Below, in pieces: positions 32,629 to 33,970 of a stretch of 33,970 nt of DNA. The notes beneath the pieces are model-generated. The model saw nothing but the letters and a program-made list of their open reading frames with translations. It ran no database searches and was not told the origin of the DNA. The position numbers and the translations under genes were made by a program. Position 1 is the stretch's first letter. Each line of letters starts with the position of its first letter. The DNA comes from Clostridia bacterium (GTDB lineage Bacteria; Bacillota; Clostridia; TANB77; CAG-465), in NCBI GenBank assembly GCA_028684095.1, contig JAQUGQ010000015.1, positions 1-33,970 of the forward strand. The letters are read 5' to 3'.

Positions 32629-33207
32629 ATGCAAAGAAACAAACACAGTAATAAGATGTTTGATGCGATCAACTTTGCTACAATTGCGCATGATGGACAA
32701 ATTAGAAAATCTAATGGAATTCCTAAAATTACTCACTTATACGGAGTAGCAATGCTAATATTGCAATTTGGATACTCGGAAGAATTAGCAATAGCGGGAT
32801 TGTTGCACGATGTAGTTGAAGATTGCAAAGGCTACTCTCTTGAAACTATTAAGGACAAGTTCGGTAAAGATGTTGCCGATTATGTATTTGATGTTACAGA
32901 GATGGACAAGAGTTTATCATGGAAAGAGAGAAAACTACATCACATAGAGTATATGAAAACAGCTTGTATTGATTCAAAAGTGTTATGTGCTGCTGATAAA
33001 ATTCATAATTTGCATTCTTTGTATGAAGATTTACAGAAGCAGGGAGAAAATATTTGGAATAAGTTTAATGCAACAAAACAAGAAACACTTTGGTACTATA
33101 CTGAGATGTATAAAAGTATAACATCAAATTGTGAACATCAAGAAATATTTTCTTTGCTACAAGAAAAACTAAATAAAATTATAAAGGGGGCAAACTGTAA
33201 TGATTAA
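32629..33207 (+). CDS. SpoT/MESH1-like HD hydrolase
   Basis: This 192-residue protein matches the hydrolase domain of RelA/SpoT without a synthetase, TGS or ACT domain. Visible are AHDGQIRKSNG (H21), THLYGVA (H36), LLHDVVED (H60-D61, E64-D65) and CAADKIHNL (D123, N127). Small alarmone hydrolases of this type cleave (p)ppGpp or related nucleotides using Mn2+. It overlaps the next gene by 8 bases and shares an operon with it. GGGAGG precedes the start. Another nucleotide substrate is equally possible. Confidence 0.88.
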   Translation: MQRNKHSNKMFDAINFATIAHDGQIRKSNGIPKITHLYGVAMLILQFGYSEELAIAGLLHDVVEDCKGYSLETIKDKFGKDVADYVFDVTEMDKSLSWKERKLHHIEYMKTACIDSKVLCAADKIHNLHSLYEDLQKQGENIWNKFNATKQETLWYYTEMYKSITSNCEHQEIFSLLQEKLNKIIKGANCND

Positions 33208-33847
33208 ACCTATATTAGTTGAGTTTACAGGTACTCCTGAAGCTGGTAAAACTTCTACTATTGCGATACTTAAAAAGAAATTAGAAGATAAAGGATATTC
33301 TATTGGTATAGTAACAGAAGCAGCGGAAAGAGTATATGATAATCTTTCAAAGGAAACTAATGACTATGGTATTTGGGTTATAGCCACAACTATAAAAGAA
33401 ATAGTGGAAACTATGAATAGGCCATATGACATTGTCATAGTAGATAGAGGAATATTGGACAGAATATTTTGGAATACATTTACATTCAACAAAGGGAATA
33501 TTACAAAAGAAGTAATGCAAATAAGAGATGAATTTATGCTTAGTAGCTATATTCCATACAAAAGTGATTTTCTTATTGTTTTTAAAGTTTCTGTTGAAGA
33601 ATGTATAAGGAGAAAAGGTAAAGAGGGCAAGTTTGTTACTAGTGATAATATAAAGTTATATAATGATAGTTTAGATGAATTTTTAGAGCGAGTATCAATG
33701 TTAGCTGAAAAAGCAGAAGTACATGTAATTAACACAGATAATACACCAAAAGAAGAGGTATCTGAAAACGTTTACAAAGTAATAACAAATTTTGTAAATA
33801 CAAAAAGTCAAAGTAATAGTTGTAATAAAAAAGAGTTAGATAAATGA
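33200..33847 (+). CDS. P-loop kinase / AAA-type NTPase (dNMP kinase-like)
   Basis: This 215-residue protein begins with Walker A GTPEAGKT (11-18) and has a DRG motif in IVDRGILDRIFWN (82-84) like nucleoside or nucleotide kinases. A lid-like RRKGKEGKFVTSDN segment lies near 151-164. The overall shape matches thymidylate-kinase-like or AAA_28 NTPases. It overlaps the HD hydrolase and uses AAAGGGGG within it, so the two act in the same pathway, perhaps phosphorylating and hydrolysing a nucleotide signal. That role is inference. The last ~15 residues are polar and low in complexity, and its TGA stop falls inside an IS3-like end. Confidence 0.82.
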   Translation: MIKPILVEFTGTPEAGKTSTIAILKKKLEDKGYSIGIVTEAAERVYDNLSKETNDYGIWVIATTIKEIVETMNRPYDIVIVDRGILDRIFWNTFTFNKGNITKEVMQIRDEFMLSSYIPYKSDFLIVFKVSVEECIRRKGKEGKFVTSDNIKLYNDSLDEFLERVSMLAEKAEVHVINTDNTPKEEVSENVYKVITNFVNTKSQSNSCNKKELDK

Positions 33848-33970
33848 ACTATACCCAATAAATTAGACTTGAAAAAGAAAGAGTACTGAAAGTATTGTAA
33901 TTAATTTTGCAATACTTTCTCGTTTTTTAACCTTTTTATTTCTTTTTGTTTAAATTGATTAGGCGTTAAA
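33845..33970 (-). mobile_element. IS3-family remnant at right edge
   Basis: TGAACTATACCCAATAAATT followed by AGAC resembles the end at 14591 and IS3 terminal repeats. On the minus strand a frame reads LTPNQFKQKEIKRLKNEK up to a stop, typical of an IS3 orfA C-terminus, but it lies too near the end for an intact element. The element runs off the window, so its full state is unknown. Confidence 0.55.
33888..33927 (+). terminator. Rho-independent terminator after the kinase gene
   Basis: GAAAGTATTG (33888-33897) and CAATACTTTC (33910-33919) form a 10-base stem followed by TCGTTTTTT. Confidence 0.8.

Overview
The window looks like a low-GC Firmicute of the clostridial type, probably a gut anaerobe. 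It is AT-rich throughout, with strong AGGAGG-type ribosome binding sites, textbook TTGACA-17-TATAAT promoters and clostridial-looking proteins. No rRNA, complete tRNA or core housekeeping cluster is present. Most of the window reads as accessory DNA.

Bases 1-8800 are a fairly conventional stretch. They hold a terminator, a two-gene ABC-2 exporter, a minus-strand pair ending in a 46-residue ribbon-helix-helix (RHH) protein, a flavodoxin, the SbcD/SbcC nuclease, an unknown 260-residue protein and a Nudix hydrolase.

From about 9.1 kb to 32.6 kb the layout changes to a chain of short unrelated cargo modules, nearly all on the + strand. Most are headed by a copy of a degenerate intergenic repeat. 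The repeat contains tandem ACAGTTAC-like direct repeats, a GGAAAACTTT box, sometimes a conserved promoter, and in several copies a fragment of a tRNA-Pro(UGG) gene. The modules in order are: an HD phosphohydrolase; a restriction-modification system (two C5-cytosine methyltransferases, the second frameshifted, plus an AlwI-type endonuclease); an XRE membrane regulator; a UvrA/DrrC-like ABC ATPase; a second HD protein; a small membrane protein; a GC-rich minus-strand FGE/C-type-lectin protein; an IS30 remnant; two DUF3592-like membrane proteins; a prepilin fused to an FGE-type variable domain; an RsgA-type GTPase behind a 14-bp tandem repeat; small unknowns; an AbrB-regulated ABC exporter; a Cys-rich unknown; a broken membrane gene with a PPOX-fold flavoprotein; and a SpoT-like HD hydrolase overlapping a P-loop kinase. 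IS3-type ends lie at 14.6 kb and at the right edge.

The most interesting reading is that the array is an accretion of integrase-less cassettes at tRNA-Pro-derived attachment sites, mobilised in trans or left by successive integrations. This is inference: no recombinase is in the window. Two cargo proteins have the architecture and GC-rich 3' ends of diversity-generating retroelement (DGR) targets, but no reverse transcriptase or template repeat is present, so any diversification would act from elsewhere in the genome.
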